Positions 52,336 through 61,389 of a stretch of DNA of 64,000 nt are shown here, in pieces. Position 1 is the first letter of the stretch, and every line of letters starts with the position of its first letter. The notes under the pieces were generated by a model. It had not been told where the DNA came from. It worked only from the letters and a program-made list of their open reading frames with translations, and made no database searches. Origin of the DNA: Streptomyces qaidamensis (GTDB taxonomy: Bacteria; Actinomycetota; Actinomycetes; Streptomycetales; Streptomycetaceae); NCBI RefSeq assembly GCF_001611795.1, contig NZ_CP015098.1, positions 6,944,001-7,008,000 of the forward strand. Direction: 5' to 3'. Made by a program: the position numbers and the translations under genes.

Positions 52336-53892
52336 ATGGCCACCACCCCCGCGCACGGCGCCGAGTCCGCCTACGACTACGTCATCGTCGGCGGCGGCAC
52401 CGCCGGCTGCGTACTCGCCGCCCGGCTGAGCGAGGACCCCGACTGCCGCGTGTGCGTCATCGAGGGCGGCCCCAGCGACGTCGGCGACGAGCGCATCCTG
52501 CGCCTGCGCAACTGGATCAACCTGCTCGGCTCGGAGTTCGACTACGGCTACACCACCGTCGAGCAGCCGCGCGGCAACTCGCACATCCTGCACTCACGGG
52601 CCCGTGTGCTCGGCGGCTGCTCCTCGCACAACACGCTGATCAGCTTCCTGCCGCTGCCGCAGGACCTCGACGACTGGGTGAGCCAGGGCTGCGCCGGCTG
52701 GGACCCGGCGACGATCCTGCCCTACCGCGACCGGCTGCTCACGCAGATCGTCCCGGTGGCCGAGGCCGACCGCAATCCCATCGCCAGGGACTTCGTCACC
52801 GCGGCCTCCCGCGCCCTCGGCGTCCCCGTCGTCGACGACTTCAACGCCGAACCCTTCGCCGACGGTGCCGGATTCTTCTCCCTGGCCTACCAGCCGGAGG
52901 GCAACCTGCGCTCCTCCGCGTCCGTCGCCTACCTCCACCCGGTGCTGGACCGGCCCAACCTCACGCTCAAGCTGGAGACCTGGGCGCACCGGCTGATCCC
53001 CGACGAGTCGGGCCGGCTGACCCGGGTCGCGGTCCGGGGCGCCGACGGCGAACCCGCGACCGTGCGCGCCGAGCGCGAACTCCTGCTGTGCGCCGGGGCC
53101 ATCGACACCCCGCGCCTGCTGCTGCTCTCCGGCATCGGCCCGGCCGACGACCTGCGCGCCCTGGGCATCAAAGTACGGGCCGACCTGCCCGGCGTCGGGG
53201 AGAACCTGCTGGACCACCCCGAGTCCGTGATCGTCTGGGAGACCGCGGGACCGCTGCCGCCCAACTCGGCGATGGACTCCGACGCCGGTCTGTTCCTGCG
53301 CCGCGACCAGGGCCAGCCGCGCCCCGACCTGATGTTCCACTTCTACCAGGTGCCGTTCACCGTCAACACCGAACGCCTGGGCTACCCCGTCCCGCGGCAC
53401 GGGGTGTGCATGACGCCGAACGTGCCGCGGGCCCGCTCCACCGGCCGCATGTGGCTGCGCAGCAACAACCCGGCCGAGCATCCCGCCCTGGACTTCCGGT
53501 ACTTCACCGACCCCGAGGGCCACGACGAGCGCACCCTCGTGGACGGGCTGAAGGTGGCCCGCGAGGTCGCCGCGACCGAGCCGCTGCGCGACTGGCTCGT
53601 CCGCGAGGTCGCGCCCGGCCCGGACGTCGTCTCCGACGCCGACCTGTCGGAGTACGGACGCCGCGCGGCCCACACCGTCTACCACCCGGCCGGCACCTGC
53701 CGCATGGGCGCAGCTGACGACCCGGCGGCCGTCTGCGACCCCGACCTGAGACTGCGGGGCTTCGAGGGCGTGCGGATCGTCGACGCGTCGGTGTTCCCGA
53801 CGATGCCCACCATCAACCCGATGGTGACCGTGCTGCTCGCCGCCGAACGGGCCGCGGACCTGATCCGGGCGGAACGGGCGGCGCAGAGGTGA
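52336..53892 (+). CDS. betA: GMC oxidoreductase (choline dehydrogenase-like)
   Basis: 518 aa FAD enzyme of the glucose-methanol-choline family. FAD motif YVIVGGGTAGCVLAARL; GMC signature RVLGGCSSHN; second signature GAIDTPRLLLLSGIGP; C-terminal active-site His in VYHPAGTCRMG (about His451) and Asn in TINPMVT. With BetB it would convert choline to glycine betaine. ATG with AGGAAAGG upstream, 37 bp after betB. The substrate is inferred from the pairing. Confidence 0.85.
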   Translation: MATTPAHGAESAYDYVIVGGGTAGCVLAARLSEDPDCRVCVIEGGPSDVGDERILRLRNWINLLGSEFDYGYTTVEQPRGNSHILHSRARVLGGCSSHNTLISFLPLPQDLDDWVSQGCAGWDPATILPYRDRLLTQIVPVAEADRNPIARDFVTAASRALGVPVVDDFNAEPFADGAGFFSLAYQPEGNLRSSASVAYLHPVLDRPNLTLKLETWAHRLIPDESGRLTRVAVRGADGEPATVRAERELLLCAGAIDTPRLLLLSGIGPADDLRALGIKVRADLPGVGENLLDHPESVIVWETAGPLPPNSAMDSDAGLFLRRDQGQPRPDLMFHFYQVPFTVNTERLGYPVPRHGVCMTPNVPRARSTGRMWLRSNNPAEHPALDFRYFTDPEGHDERTLVDGLKVAREVAATEPLRDWLVREVAPGPDVVSDADLSEYGRRAAHTVYHPAGTCRMGAADDPAAVCDPDLRLRGFEGVRIVDASVFPTMPTINPMVTVLLAAERAADLIRAERAAQR

Positions 53893-54063
53893 CCGGTACG
53901 CGGCCTCCCGCACCGGCGTCCGGCGTCCCCGGCGGCGAGCCGGGCTCCGAGTTCCGCAAGGACATGGGCCCCTGAGGGGTCCTTTCACTCTGCCCGTCCG
54001 GGGCGCGCGGCCTGGCACCGCACCTCGCCGCGTTGCCGAAAAGCCCTTGTCCACGCCCGTGCG

Positions 54064-54495
54064 GTGCGGAGCTGGGCCCTGTTCGTCTCCGCGGTGGTGC
54101 CGCTGCTCATCGCCTTCGCCTCACCGGCCTCCGAGGACGCCCTCACCAACATCGTCTCGCTCGCGATCCTCGGCGTCTACGGCTCGTTCCAGACGGTGGT
54201 CCTGGCCGGCACTGCCCGCCCGGCTCAAGGGGTCCGACGGGAGAGTCACCCTGGGCCGACGGGCCTCGCGGTGAACATCCGGGCGCTGGCCTACGGCATC
54301 TTCGCCATCGTCAACATCTGCTGGGCCCGCACCCCGGAGAAGCCCTGGTGGGAGAACTGGATCGTGCTGCTGTGCGGTGCGATCGTGCTGGGCACCGGCC
54401 TGCTCCACATGTTCACCACGCACCACTACGGCCGCGGCGACGCCCCCGCGGGGGACGCCCTGCCGGACAAGACCGGCTCTCCGGGGCAGGGGTGA
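54064..54495 (+). pseudogene. Remnant of an APC-family permease (C-terminal part)
   Basis: About 143 codons. The residues SAVVPLLIAFA, LGVYGSFQTVVL, NIRALAYGIFAIVNICWARTPEKPWWENW and GLLHMF match only the last four or five TM segments of APC permeases of the type often found next to betaine or amine catabolic genes. No start or N-terminal two-thirds is present upstream; the open frame merely extends a little before 54064, and a weak GGGCCCC hairpin (53966-53982) separates it from betA. It is best read as a decayed transporter of the choline cassette. Confidence 0.65.
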
Positions 54496-54517
54496 GGGGC
54501 CCGTGCCCCTCACCCCT
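54488..54517. terminator. Bidirectional hairpin overlapping both stops
   Basis: AGGGGTGAGGGGC … GCCCCTCACCCCT, a 13-bp stem with a 4-nt loop that contains the stop codon of the permease remnant and the stop of the DUF692 gene. Confidence 0.75.
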
Positions 54518-56028
54518 CAACGCCGTGACAACACCCTGCGCGTGACGCGGGCGAGCCGGTGGGCGGGCCGCCGGGAGCGCGGCGCCGGACCCGACCGTTC
54601 CAGCCACCACTGCCGGAGCTCCCGCCGCGCCCCCGCGTCCCCCGGGCGCCCGGTGGACAGCAGGTGCTCGGCGAAGGTCAGGGCGTCACGCCGGTAGCCG
54701 GAGGTCATGGGGTGCGTCTGGGCGTAGCCGAGGAACGCCGTGCGGTACCCGTCGCCGAGGATCACCGGCAGTTCGGGGGCGACCTTCGCCACGACGTCCG
54801 CCCGCTTCGCGGCGAGCGCCCTCGCCTGTACGCCGATCCGCACCCGGTCGAACCCCTCGGGCACGGGCGTCCCCGCCACCAGCGCCGACAGCAGCGCCGC
54901 CTGGGCCAGCGCGAGCCGCTGCCGGGCACCGTCGACGTCCTCTTGGTGGGGCCGGCCGAAGGCGCCCCGTGTCGCCTCGGCCGCCCCGGTCTCATCGCCC
55001 CGCCGTACCGCCCCGGCCCCGGGCCCGCCGGTGACGCCTCGGGCACCCTCCTGGCGCGCGGTGCCGGCCTCCACGAGCAGCCCGCCGCCGACATCCCCGG
55101 CCGCTTCCCGCCGTCCGGTCCCGGCAGCCGGGAACAGCTCATCGCCGCGGCCCTCCGGGGCCGCTCCGGCCGCCGCACGGAGTTCCGCCTTCACGCGTTC
55201 GACAGCGCCCGCCTCCAGCGCCCGGCGGATCGTGCTCAGCTCGTGCTCCAGCTCCGTCGGTGCCGGGAAGTTCTCGTCCCGTTCCAGCAGGACGCCCGGC
55301 GGGCGGACGCGGGAGGCGAGGTCGGTGAGGATGTCGAGGACCGGCCGGGGGACCGGGTGGGCGTGGCTGTCGTGCCAGACGCCGTCGCGCTCGAAGCCAC
55401 CGGCGACGTGGACGTACGCGATGGCCTCCAGGGGCAGCTCGGCGAGGGCCTTGGAGGGGTCCTCGCCGCGGTTGACGTGGTTGGTGTGCAGGTTGGCCAC
55501 GTCGATGAGGAGGCGGACGCCCGTGCGGTCGGCGAGCTCGTACAGGAACTGGCCCTCCGTCATCTCCTCGCCCGGCCAGCCGATCAGCGCGGCGATGTTC
55601 TCGACGGCCAGCGGCACCGGCAGTGCGTCCTGCGCGATGCGTATGTTCTCGCACAGGACGTCCAGGGCGTCCCGGGTGCGGGGGACGGGCAGCAGGTGGC
55701 CGGCCTCCAGGTGCGGGGACGCCGTCAGCGGCCCGCCCGCCCGTACGAACGCGATGTGCTCGGTGACCAGTGGGGAACCCAGCGCCTCAGCGCGCTCGGC
55801 CAGTGCGGTCAGCCGGCCCGCGTCGGGCCGGTCCGCGCCCCCGAGGCCGAGCGAGACGCCGTGCGGCACCACGGTGACGCCGCGCTCGCGCAGCCGCCGC
55901 AGCGAGTCGGGCAGGTGTCCGGGGCAGACGTTCTCGGCCACCGCCTCGACCCAGTCGATCCCCGGCATCCGCTCCACGGCGTCCGCGATCTCCGGCCGCC
56001 ACCCGATGCCCGTCCCCAGTCGCTCCAT
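54517..56028 (-). CDS. DUF692 (MNIO-type) protein with extra C-terminal domain
   Basis: 503 aa. The first about 280 residues are a DUF692 TIM barrel: GTGIGWRPEI, VPHGVSLGLGG, TEHIAFV, LLIDVANLHTNHVNRG, YVHVAGGF, DSHAHPV and LERDENFP give the His/Glu/Asp/Asn set that holds two or three iron ions. Relatives such as MbnB and TglH oxidise Cys in ribosomal peptides. An Ala/Gly linker (about 300-370) leads to a helical DUF2063-like tail with RIGVQARALAAKR and LGYAQTHPMTSGYR. ATG 56028 after GAGGAGGGG. Its substrate is unknown. Confidence 0.85.
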   Translation of the reverse strand: MERLGTGIGWRPEIADAVERMPGIDWVEAVAENVCPGHLPDSLRRLRERGVTVVPHGVSLGLGGADRPDAGRLTALAERAEALGSPLVTEHIAFVRAGGPLTASPHLEAGHLLPVPRTRDALDVLCENIRIAQDALPVPLAVENIAALIGWPGEEMTEGQFLYELADRTGVRLLIDVANLHTNHVNRGEDPSKALAELPLEAIAYVHVAGGFERDGVWHDSHAHPVPRPVLDILTDLASRVRPPGVLLERDENFPAPTELEHELSTIRRALEAGAVERVKAELRAAAGAAPEGRGDELFPAAGTGRREAAGDVGGGLLVEAGTARQEGARGVTGGPGAGAVRRGDETGAAEATRGAFGRPHQEDVDGARQRLALAQAALLSALVAGTPVPEGFDRVRIGVQARALAAKRADVVAKVAPELPVILGDGYRTAFLGYAQTHPMTSGYRRDALTFAEHLLSTGRPGDAGARRELRQWWLERSGPAPRSRRPAHRLARVTRRVLSRR

Positions 56029-56209
56029 CGTCCCCTCCTCCACCCGGCCCGTTCCTCGAACGTGAGGGGGGTATGGCCCAGCCGCCGGCCCCCGAACCGC
56101 GCACCGCCCTCCTTCAGAGCAACATTTGAGGTTTGCGGTCCCGCCCCCCGCCCTCACCGACGGAGGCGCAAGACTCGCGCCCTGGCCCGATACGCCGTAG
56201 ACCGGACCT

Positions 56210-56782
56210 ATGTCCGGAGGCAGCGAGCAGCCGCACCGCGCCGCGCGCGAGCGGGAACCGGAATCCCGGGCGGCCGCCGTCCGCCGGCTGCGGATCGCGG
56301 CCGGAGCCCTGCTCGCGGCAGGCGTCACGGCCTACTTCCTGTTGCCGCTGGAGGGTCTCGGTGCCGACCGCCCCTGGCTGGGCTGGCCGCTGTTCGTACT
56401 GTGCCTGGCGCTCGTGGCCGCGCTGCTGCTGCGCCATGTGCGCGACATCGTGCTGGAGAAGCCGCAAGCCCGGTCGGGCATCATGATCTCGCTGCTGATG
56501 TGCCTGGCCGTGCTGGTCTTCTCGTCCGGGTACTACGCCCTCGCGCAGCAGCCGGGACAGTTCACCGGCCTGCGCACCCGGGTCGACGCGCTGTACTTCA
56601 CGGTCGTCACCCTCGCGACCGTCGGCTACGGCGACATCGCCCCGCGCGGGCAGGAGGCCCGGCTGGTGGCCGTCGCCCAGATCCTGTACACGTTCGTCTT
56701 CCTCACGGCGGCGGCCACCGCGCTGTCCCGGCGGATGCACGCGGTGGTCGCGGAGCGCGAGCGGCGCCCGCCGCCGCCCTGA
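56210..56782 (+). CDS. Two-pore-helix type potassium channel
   Basis: 190 aa membrane protein. Two N-terminal TM helices (about 27-47, 62-80) precede the pore module: TM (SLLMCLAVLVFSSGYYAL), pore helix and the selectivity filter TVGYGD (137-142), then the final TM. That gives four TM helices rather than KcsA's two. No cytosolic RCK or cyclic-nucleotide domain. ATG start at 56210. Divergent from the DUF692 gene. Confidence 0.9.
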   Translation: MSGGSEQPHRAAREREPESRAAAVRRLRIAAGALLAAGVTAYFLLPLEGLGADRPWLGWPLFVLCLALVAALLLRHVRDIVLEKPQARSGIMISLLMCLAVLVFSSGYYALAQQPGQFTGLRTRVDALYFTVVTLATVGYGDIAPRGQEARLVAVAQILYTFVFLTAAATALSRRMHAVVAERERRPPPP

Positions 56783-56796
56783 CCGAGGGGCGTGCC

Positions 56797-57294
56797 CTAC
56801 ATCATGCGGGCCGGGCGGTAGTTGAACACCGACCAGAGGACGAACAGACCGGTCACGATCATGATGATCGACCAGAACGGCTGGTACGGCAGCCAGAGGA
56901 AGTTCGCGATCAGCGCCAGGCCGACCACGACCGCGCTCACGACCCGCGCCCAGGCGGCCCCGGTGAACAGGCCGAGCCCGGCCACCACCACGAGCGCGCC
57001 GACGATCACGTGGATCCACCCCCACGCGGTCAGGTCGAACTCGAACGAGTACTGGCCGAAGCTCGTGTACACCTCGTCGCCGGCGATCGCCGCGACGCCC
57101 TGGAGCACCGCGAACAGGCCGTAGACGACCATCAGGATGCCGCCGAGGGCGATCCCCCCGGCCGCCAGCGGGTCACCGGAACCGCCCGGGCCGGAGCCGC
57201 CGGGCGTCCGGTCATCGGGGGGGGCGGGGCGGGGGGAGGGGGCGCGGCGCTGGTCATGGCTGCCTCCGGGGGTCGGTTCGGCTGGTAACCCCAC
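56797..57294 (-). CDS. DUF7144-type four-TM membrane protein, probable frameshift near the start
   Basis: The conserved part has four TM helices (about 46-66, 88-112, 113-128, 133-150) with DLTAWGWIHVIVGALVVVAGLGLF and FLWLPYQPFWSI, typical of this actinobacterial family. The open frame extends to GTG 57294 without an SD. A better start is ATG 57257 (SD GGAGG), whose frame would continue into this one if the G8 run at 57217-57224 had one more G. So this is either a sequencing error or a contracted homopolymer. The function of the family is unknown. Confidence 0.75.
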   Translation of the reverse strand: MGLPAEPTPGGSHDQRRAPSPRPAPPDDRTPGGSGPGGSGDPLAAGGIALGGILMVVYGLFAVLQGVAAIAGDEVYTSFGQYSFEFDLTAWGWIHVIVGALVVVAGLGLFTGAAWARVVSAVVVGLALIANFLWLPYQPFWSIIMIVTGLFVLWSVFNYRPARMM

Positions 57295-57327
57295 TGGAGC
57301 ATTCGTCCGGGACCGGCGCGCCTGTGG

Positions 57328-58089
57328 CTACTCCGAACGGGTGGACGCCGCGGGGCCGGGCCCGTGCGGCTCCCGGCGCAGCGCCGGGTGGTCCGCGACC
57401 ACCGTGCACGAGCCGGGCGCGATCTCCGTGAAGCCCGCGTCGCGCACCAACGGCAGCCCGGCGCCGGTCAGTCCGGACCAGCGGGCCGGATCGGCCGTGC
57501 GGGCGGCGAGCGGGAAGCCCGCGTCGTGCCAGGCGGCCCGCTCCTCGTCGGACAGCTCCCACCAGGCCAGTTGGGCGGCGTGGCCCGCCTGGGCCATCGC
57601 CTTGCCGGCCGACATGCCGAGGTCCGGGTTCAGCCACAGCACGGGCGCGGCCGGGTCCGCGTCCACCGGCGGCTCCGGGTCGTTCAGGTCGGTGCCGGAC
57701 ACCTGGAGCCTGGCCAGGTCCTTGGGCCAGCCGTCCAGCGGGACGGGCGGGAAGACCCGCACCTCGGCCGACTTGCCGGTGACCGTGATGCCGGGCAGCG
57801 CCTCGGCCCGCCGCCACTCGGCGCCACGCGCCCGCCGCACCACCTTGCGGATCCGGGCGTCCTGCCAGTCCCGCATCACCCCGGCCCACTCGCCCGCACC
57901 GGCCGACCGCTCGTCGGCCAGGATCGTCAGCACGGCCCGCGCGGCCGTCTCCAGCGCGTCCGTGCGGGCCGGCGGCTCCGCCTTCTCGATCCGCACGACG
58001 AGCGGCAGCACGAACTGCGGTGCCTCGTCACGAGCCGAGGGCTCGGACCGGAAGGGACTGTCGCTCACGGGCGTCGGGTCTTCGCTCAC
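57328..58089 (-). CDS. Peptidyl-tRNA hydrolase, Pth2-like
   Basis: 253 aa. A lysine/arginine-rich middle is followed by the C-terminal Pth2 fold: LWLNPDLGMSAGKAMAQAGHAAQLAW (about 160) and VRDAGFTEIAPGSCTVVADHP. Pth2 enzymes release stalled peptides from tRNA. The first 100 residues (EAPQFVLPLVVRIEKAEPP) are an actinobacterial extension. GTG 58089 as start. Divergent from the ABC gene, 42 bp apart. Confidence 0.8.
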   Translation of the reverse strand: MSEDPTPVSDSPFRSEPSARDEAPQFVLPLVVRIEKAEPPARTDALETAARAVLTILADERSAGAGEWAGVMRDWQDARIRKVVRRARGAEWRRAEALPGITVTGKSAEVRVFPPVPLDGWPKDLARLQVSGTDLNDPEPPVDADPAAPVLWLNPDLGMSAGKAMAQAGHAAQLAWWELSDEERAAWHDAGFPLAARTADPARWSGLTGAGLPLVRDAGFTEIAPGSCTVVADHPALRREPHGPGPAASTRSE

Positions 58090-58131
58090 GAATCCCAGTG
58101 TGCCAGCCGGAAGATAGTGCAGGATGGCCGC

Positions 58132-59004
58132 ATGCGACCCGACCTGTGCCTGCGGAACGCGGGCCGCCGTTACGGTCTGCGGGGCCCCTGGGTACTGCGC
58201 GGTGTCGACCTGGCGGTGGCTCCGGGCCGGCTCGTCCGCGTCGAGGGTGCCAACGGCAGCGGCAAGTCCACGCTGTTGCGGCTGGTCGCCGGCATCGACG
58301 CGCCGAGCGAGGGCCGGATCACCGCCCGGCCGGCGCGCACGGCGTACGTCCCGGAGCGGTTCCCGCCGGCCCTGCCCTTCACCGCCGCCGGCTACCTCAG
58401 GCACCTCGGCACCGTGCACGGCCTGGCCCGGGAGGCGGCCGCCCGGGCCGCCGGGGAGTGGTTGGAGCGCCTGGGTGCCGCCGCGTACGCCGAGACGCCG
58501 ATGGCCCGGCTGTCGAAGGGCAGCAGCCAGAAGGTCGCGGTCGCACAGGCCCTCCTGGCGGAACCCGAGCTGCTGGTGCTGGACGAGGCGTGGACCGGCC
58601 TGGACACCGAGGCCCGCGCCGAGTTGGAGCGCGCGGTCGCCGAGCGCACGGCGGCAGGCGGATCCGTGGTGTTCGTCGACCACGACCCGCGCCGCCTCGC
58701 GGGCCTGCCCGACGCGACGTACGCCGTGCGCGACGCGGGCATCGTCCGGCAGGAGCCCTCACAGGTTCCGGACACGTCCGGTCCGCACGTGCTCGTCGAG
58801 GTGCAGGGCCCGCCGGACGGGCGGCTGCCCGAGGACGTGCGCCGGACGGCCACCTCGGCCGAGGAGACCGGGCCGGGCGGCTACCGCCTCTGCGTGCCCG
58901 CCCCGCACTCCGACGTGCTGCTCCGCACCCTGCTGACGGCCCGTCCGCCCTGGCACGTGGTGAGCGTGACCCCGCGGACGCCGGCTCCACAGAGACAGCG
59001 ATGA
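58132..59004 (+). CDS. ABC transporter ATP-binding protein
   Basis: 290 aa ATPase. Walker A GANGSGKST, signature LSKGSSQKVAVAQAL, Walker B LLVLDEAWTGLD and H-loop DHD. The C-terminal 90 residues form a small extra domain. An ATG start with AGGA at 8 nt. The next gene starts within its stop (ATGA), so it powers that membrane partner. The cargo is unknown; export is likelier than import because there is no binding protein. Confidence 0.88.
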   Translation: MRPDLCLRNAGRRYGLRGPWVLRGVDLAVAPGRLVRVEGANGSGKSTLLRLVAGIDAPSEGRITARPARTAYVPERFPPALPFTAAGYLRHLGTVHGLAREAAARAAGEWLERLGAAAYAETPMARLSKGSSQKVAVAQALLAEPELLVLDEAWTGLDTEARAELERAVAERTAAGGSVVFVDHDPRRLAGLPDATYAVRDAGIVRQEPSQVPDTSGPHVLVEVQGPPDGRLPEDVRRTATSAEETGPGGYRLCVPAPHSDVLLRTLLTARPPWHVVSVTPRTPAPQRQR

Positions 59005-59672
59005 CCGCCCTGATGCGCTACCACGCCGCTCTGCTGGTGCGGTCGCAGCGCTGGCTGCCTCCGTTCCTGCTGTACGCGGCCTTCCTCGCGATCAGCATCC
59101 AGGCCGGGCAGCCGGTGCTCGACTCGCTCGGGTACACGGCCGCCGCCCTGCTGCCCGTCGCCGCCTGGCTGGCGCGGATCTGCGTCACGGGCGAACCCGA
59201 CGCCGCTCGCGGCTGTGTGGCGGCGGCCGCCGGGCCCGCGCGGGCTCATGTGGCCTGTCTGCTCGTGGCCCTGGCCGGTGCGACGGCGCTCGGCACGCTC
59301 GCGATCCTCGCCGTGACGCTGCTCAGTGACCCGGTCGCCTCCGACCACCGCACCCGGGTGCCGCTCGCCGCCGCCTGCGGGGCCGGGCTGCTCGCCGCCC
59401 TGGCCTGTGCCCTGCTCGGCACGGCCGTCGGCGCGCTCACCAGCAGGCCCCTGCTGCGGTCGCCGGGCCGGGCCGTCCCCGCCCTGCTGCTCGCGGCGCT
59501 GCTCTCCCTGGTCGCCACCGGCTCACCCGCCCAGGCGGCCGTACAGGGCCTGGTGACCGGATCGCGGCAGGGCGAGGTCCCGCTGCCGCTGCTGCCCCTG
59601 GCCGCGGCGGCACTGCTCACGGCCGCGGCACTGGCCCTGGCCGGAGCGCTGGCCTCCCGCAGATCACCCTGA
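59001..59672 (+). CDS. ABC exporter membrane subunit
   Basis: 223 aa with six predicted TM helices, very rich in Ala and Leu. No recognisable family beyond an ABC-2-like topology. It starts in the ATGA overlap with the ATPase gene. Its last 9 nt overlap the convergent zinc-ribbon gene. Confidence 0.75.
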   Translation: MTALMRYHAALLVRSQRWLPPFLLYAAFLAISIQAGQPVLDSLGYTAAALLPVAAWLARICVTGEPDAARGCVAAAAGPARAHVACLLVALAGATALGTLAILAVTLLSDPVASDHRTRVPLAAACGAGLLAALACALLGTAVGALTSRPLLRSPGRAVPALLLAALLSLVATGSPAQAAVQGLVTGSRQGEVPLPLLPLAAAALLTAAALALAGALASRRSP

Positions 59673-59843
59673 GCAGGCGGTGCGCTGCGCCTCCTGCCAC
59701 TCGCAGGCGGGGCAGAGCGTGATGCCCTTGTACGACTCGGGGTACTCCGTCGGCTCCCGGCACAGCACGCACTCCGCGTACGGCGGTCCGTCCGCCCGGG
59801 GCGGCCTGGTCGCGTCGATCAGGCAGTAGTCGTCCTCGCTCAT
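59664..59843 (-). CDS. 59-aa zinc-ribbon-type protein
   Basis: Small frame: ATG 59843, stop 59664-59666. It contains two CxxC knuckles, CVLC and CPAC, spaced 18 residues apart, with acidic N-terminus MSEDDYC. The layout is that of a one-zinc ribbon. It overlaps the ABC membrane gene tail to tail by 9 bp. An SD-like GGAC lies upstream. Function unknown; likely a conserved streptomycete small protein. Confidence 0.7.
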   Translation of the reverse strand: MSEDDYCLIDATRPPRADGPPYAECVLCREPTEYPESYKGITLCPACEWQEAQRTACSG

Positions 59844-59871
59844 ACGTCCAGCGTAGGCCCGGGGCGAGCCC

Positions 59872-61389
59872 TCAGAGGTCCCTCTGTTCCAGGGGCTTTG
59901 TCGCCGGGCCCTGGATCACCTTGCCATCCGTGTCGAAACGGGAGCCGTGGCAGGGGCACTCCCAGGCGCGCTCGGCGGCGTTGAAGTCGACCAGGCAGCC
60001 CAGGTGGGTGCAGCGGGCGGAGACGGCGTGCAGCCCGCCGTCGTCGTCCCGGTACACCGCGACACGGTGGCCGTCGGCCCGGACCACCGCACCCTCGCCG
60101 GGTGGCAGGGACTCCACGGGCGGCGAAGGCCGCAGCCGGTCGCCCACGAAGTGCCCCGCGACCTTGGCCTGCGTCTTGAGGAACGTCGGCGCCTCCCGCA
60201 GCGCGGGCTTCACGCGGCGCGGATCGTACAGCCCGCTCCACTCGCACTCCTCGCCCGTGATCTGCGCGGTCAGCAGCCGGCCCGCCATGATGCCACCGGT
60301 CATGCCCCAGCCGCCGAAGCCGGTGGCCACGTAGGCGTGCCGGGTGCCCGCGTGCAGCGGGCCGACCATCGGCACGGTGTCCGTGGGCTCCGTGTCCTGG
60401 GTGGCCCAACGGTGGGTGACCTCCAGGTCCGGGAAATGGCCGGTCGCCCAGGCGGTGAGGCGCTCGAAACGGGCCCGCGGGTCGCTCGTGCCCGGAGTGA
60501 AGTGCTCACCGGTGACGATGAGCAGCCGCCGGTCGCCCTCGTGGGGCGCGGTGCGCACCGAGCGGGTGTCCTCGTCGGGCGTGATGAACATGCCGCCCGG
60601 GTCCTGGTCCGCGGGGATCGTCCCGGCGACGACCAGCTCGCGGCGCGTGGAGAGACGGGCGAAGAGCAGGGCCCGGTCGAAGATCGGGTAGTGCGTCGCG
60701 ACGACGACGTCCCGGGCCCGGACCGTCGCCCCGGTCGTGGTCGACAGCCTGCACGGCTCGCCCTCGTCCAGGCCGAGGACGGTGGTGTCCTCGTAGATCC
60801 GCCCGCCGCGTTCGACGAGGTCGGCGGCGAGGGCCAGTAGGTACTTGCGCGGGTGGAACTGGGCCTGCCCGGTGACCTCGACGGCGCCCGCCACCTCGAA
60901 GGGCAGCCCGGTCTCCGTGACGAACGAGGCGGGCAGCCCGGCCTCGGCCGCGGCCCGTGCCTCGGCGCGCAGCTCCTCCACGCGGCTCGCGCCGACGGCG
61001 TAGGTGTAGGCGCTCCTGGTCTCCCATTCGCAGTCGACGCCCAGCTCCCGGGCGATCCGGGCCGCGTGCTCGATCGCCTCCGACTGCGAACGCGCGTACA
61101 GCCGCGCGCCCTCGGGGCCGCGGGTGCGCCGCAGCTTGTCGTAGACGAGCGTGTGCAGCGCGGTGACCTTGGCGGTGGTGTGCCCGGTGACGCCGGCCGC
61201 GACCCGCCCGGCCTCCAGCACGGCCACGCTCCGCCCGGCCCGCGCCAGCTCCCACGCCGTGGACAGCCCGGCGATCCCGGCGCCGATCACCGCCACGTCG
61301 ACGTCCAGGTCCTCCGTGAGGGCCGGATGGCGGCCGTCCGGGGCCGTCTCCAGCCAGTACGAGCTGCTGACCTGCTGCTTCTCGCTCAT
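59872..61389 (-). CDS. FAD-dependent oxidoreductase with C-terminal Rieske domain
   Basis: 505 aa. A DAO-type flavin domain (VDVAVIGAGIAGLSTAWELA near 30; GFGGWGMTGGIMAG near 365) carries a Rieske [2Fe-2S] domain at about 430-495 with CTHLGC and CPCHGSRF as cluster ligands. Such proteins are annotated as glycine/D-amino-acid-type oxidases; the real substrate is not known. ATG 61389. It stands alone between the zinc-ribbon gene and ppk2. Confidence 0.88.
   Translation of the reverse strand: MSEKQQVSSSYWLETAPDGRHPALTEDLDVDVAVIGAGIAGLSTAWELARAGRSVAVLEAGRVAAGVTGHTTAKVTALHTLVYDKLRRTRGPEGARLYARSQSEAIEHAARIARELGVDCEWETRSAYTYAVGASRVEELRAEARAAAEAGLPASFVTETGLPFEVAGAVEVTGQAQFHPRKYLLALAADLVERGGRIYEDTTVLGLDEGEPCRLSTTTGATVRARDVVVATHYPIFDRALLFARLSTRRELVVAGTIPADQDPGGMFITPDEDTRSVRTAPHEGDRRLLIVTGEHFTPGTSDPRARFERLTAWATGHFPDLEVTHRWATQDTEPTDTVPMVGPLHAGTRHAYVATGFGGWGMTGGIMAGRLLTAQITGEECEWSGLYDPRRVKPALREAPTFLKTQAKVAGHFVGDRLRPSPPVESLPPGEGAVVRADGHRVAVYRDDDGGLHAVSARCTHLGCLVDFNAAERAWECPCHGSRFDTDGKVIQGPATKPLEQRDL

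Noticed and set aside
53893..54063. Intact start for the permease fragment
   Set aside because: No SD or N-terminal TM helices; the in-frame residues before 54064 look like a decayed loop.
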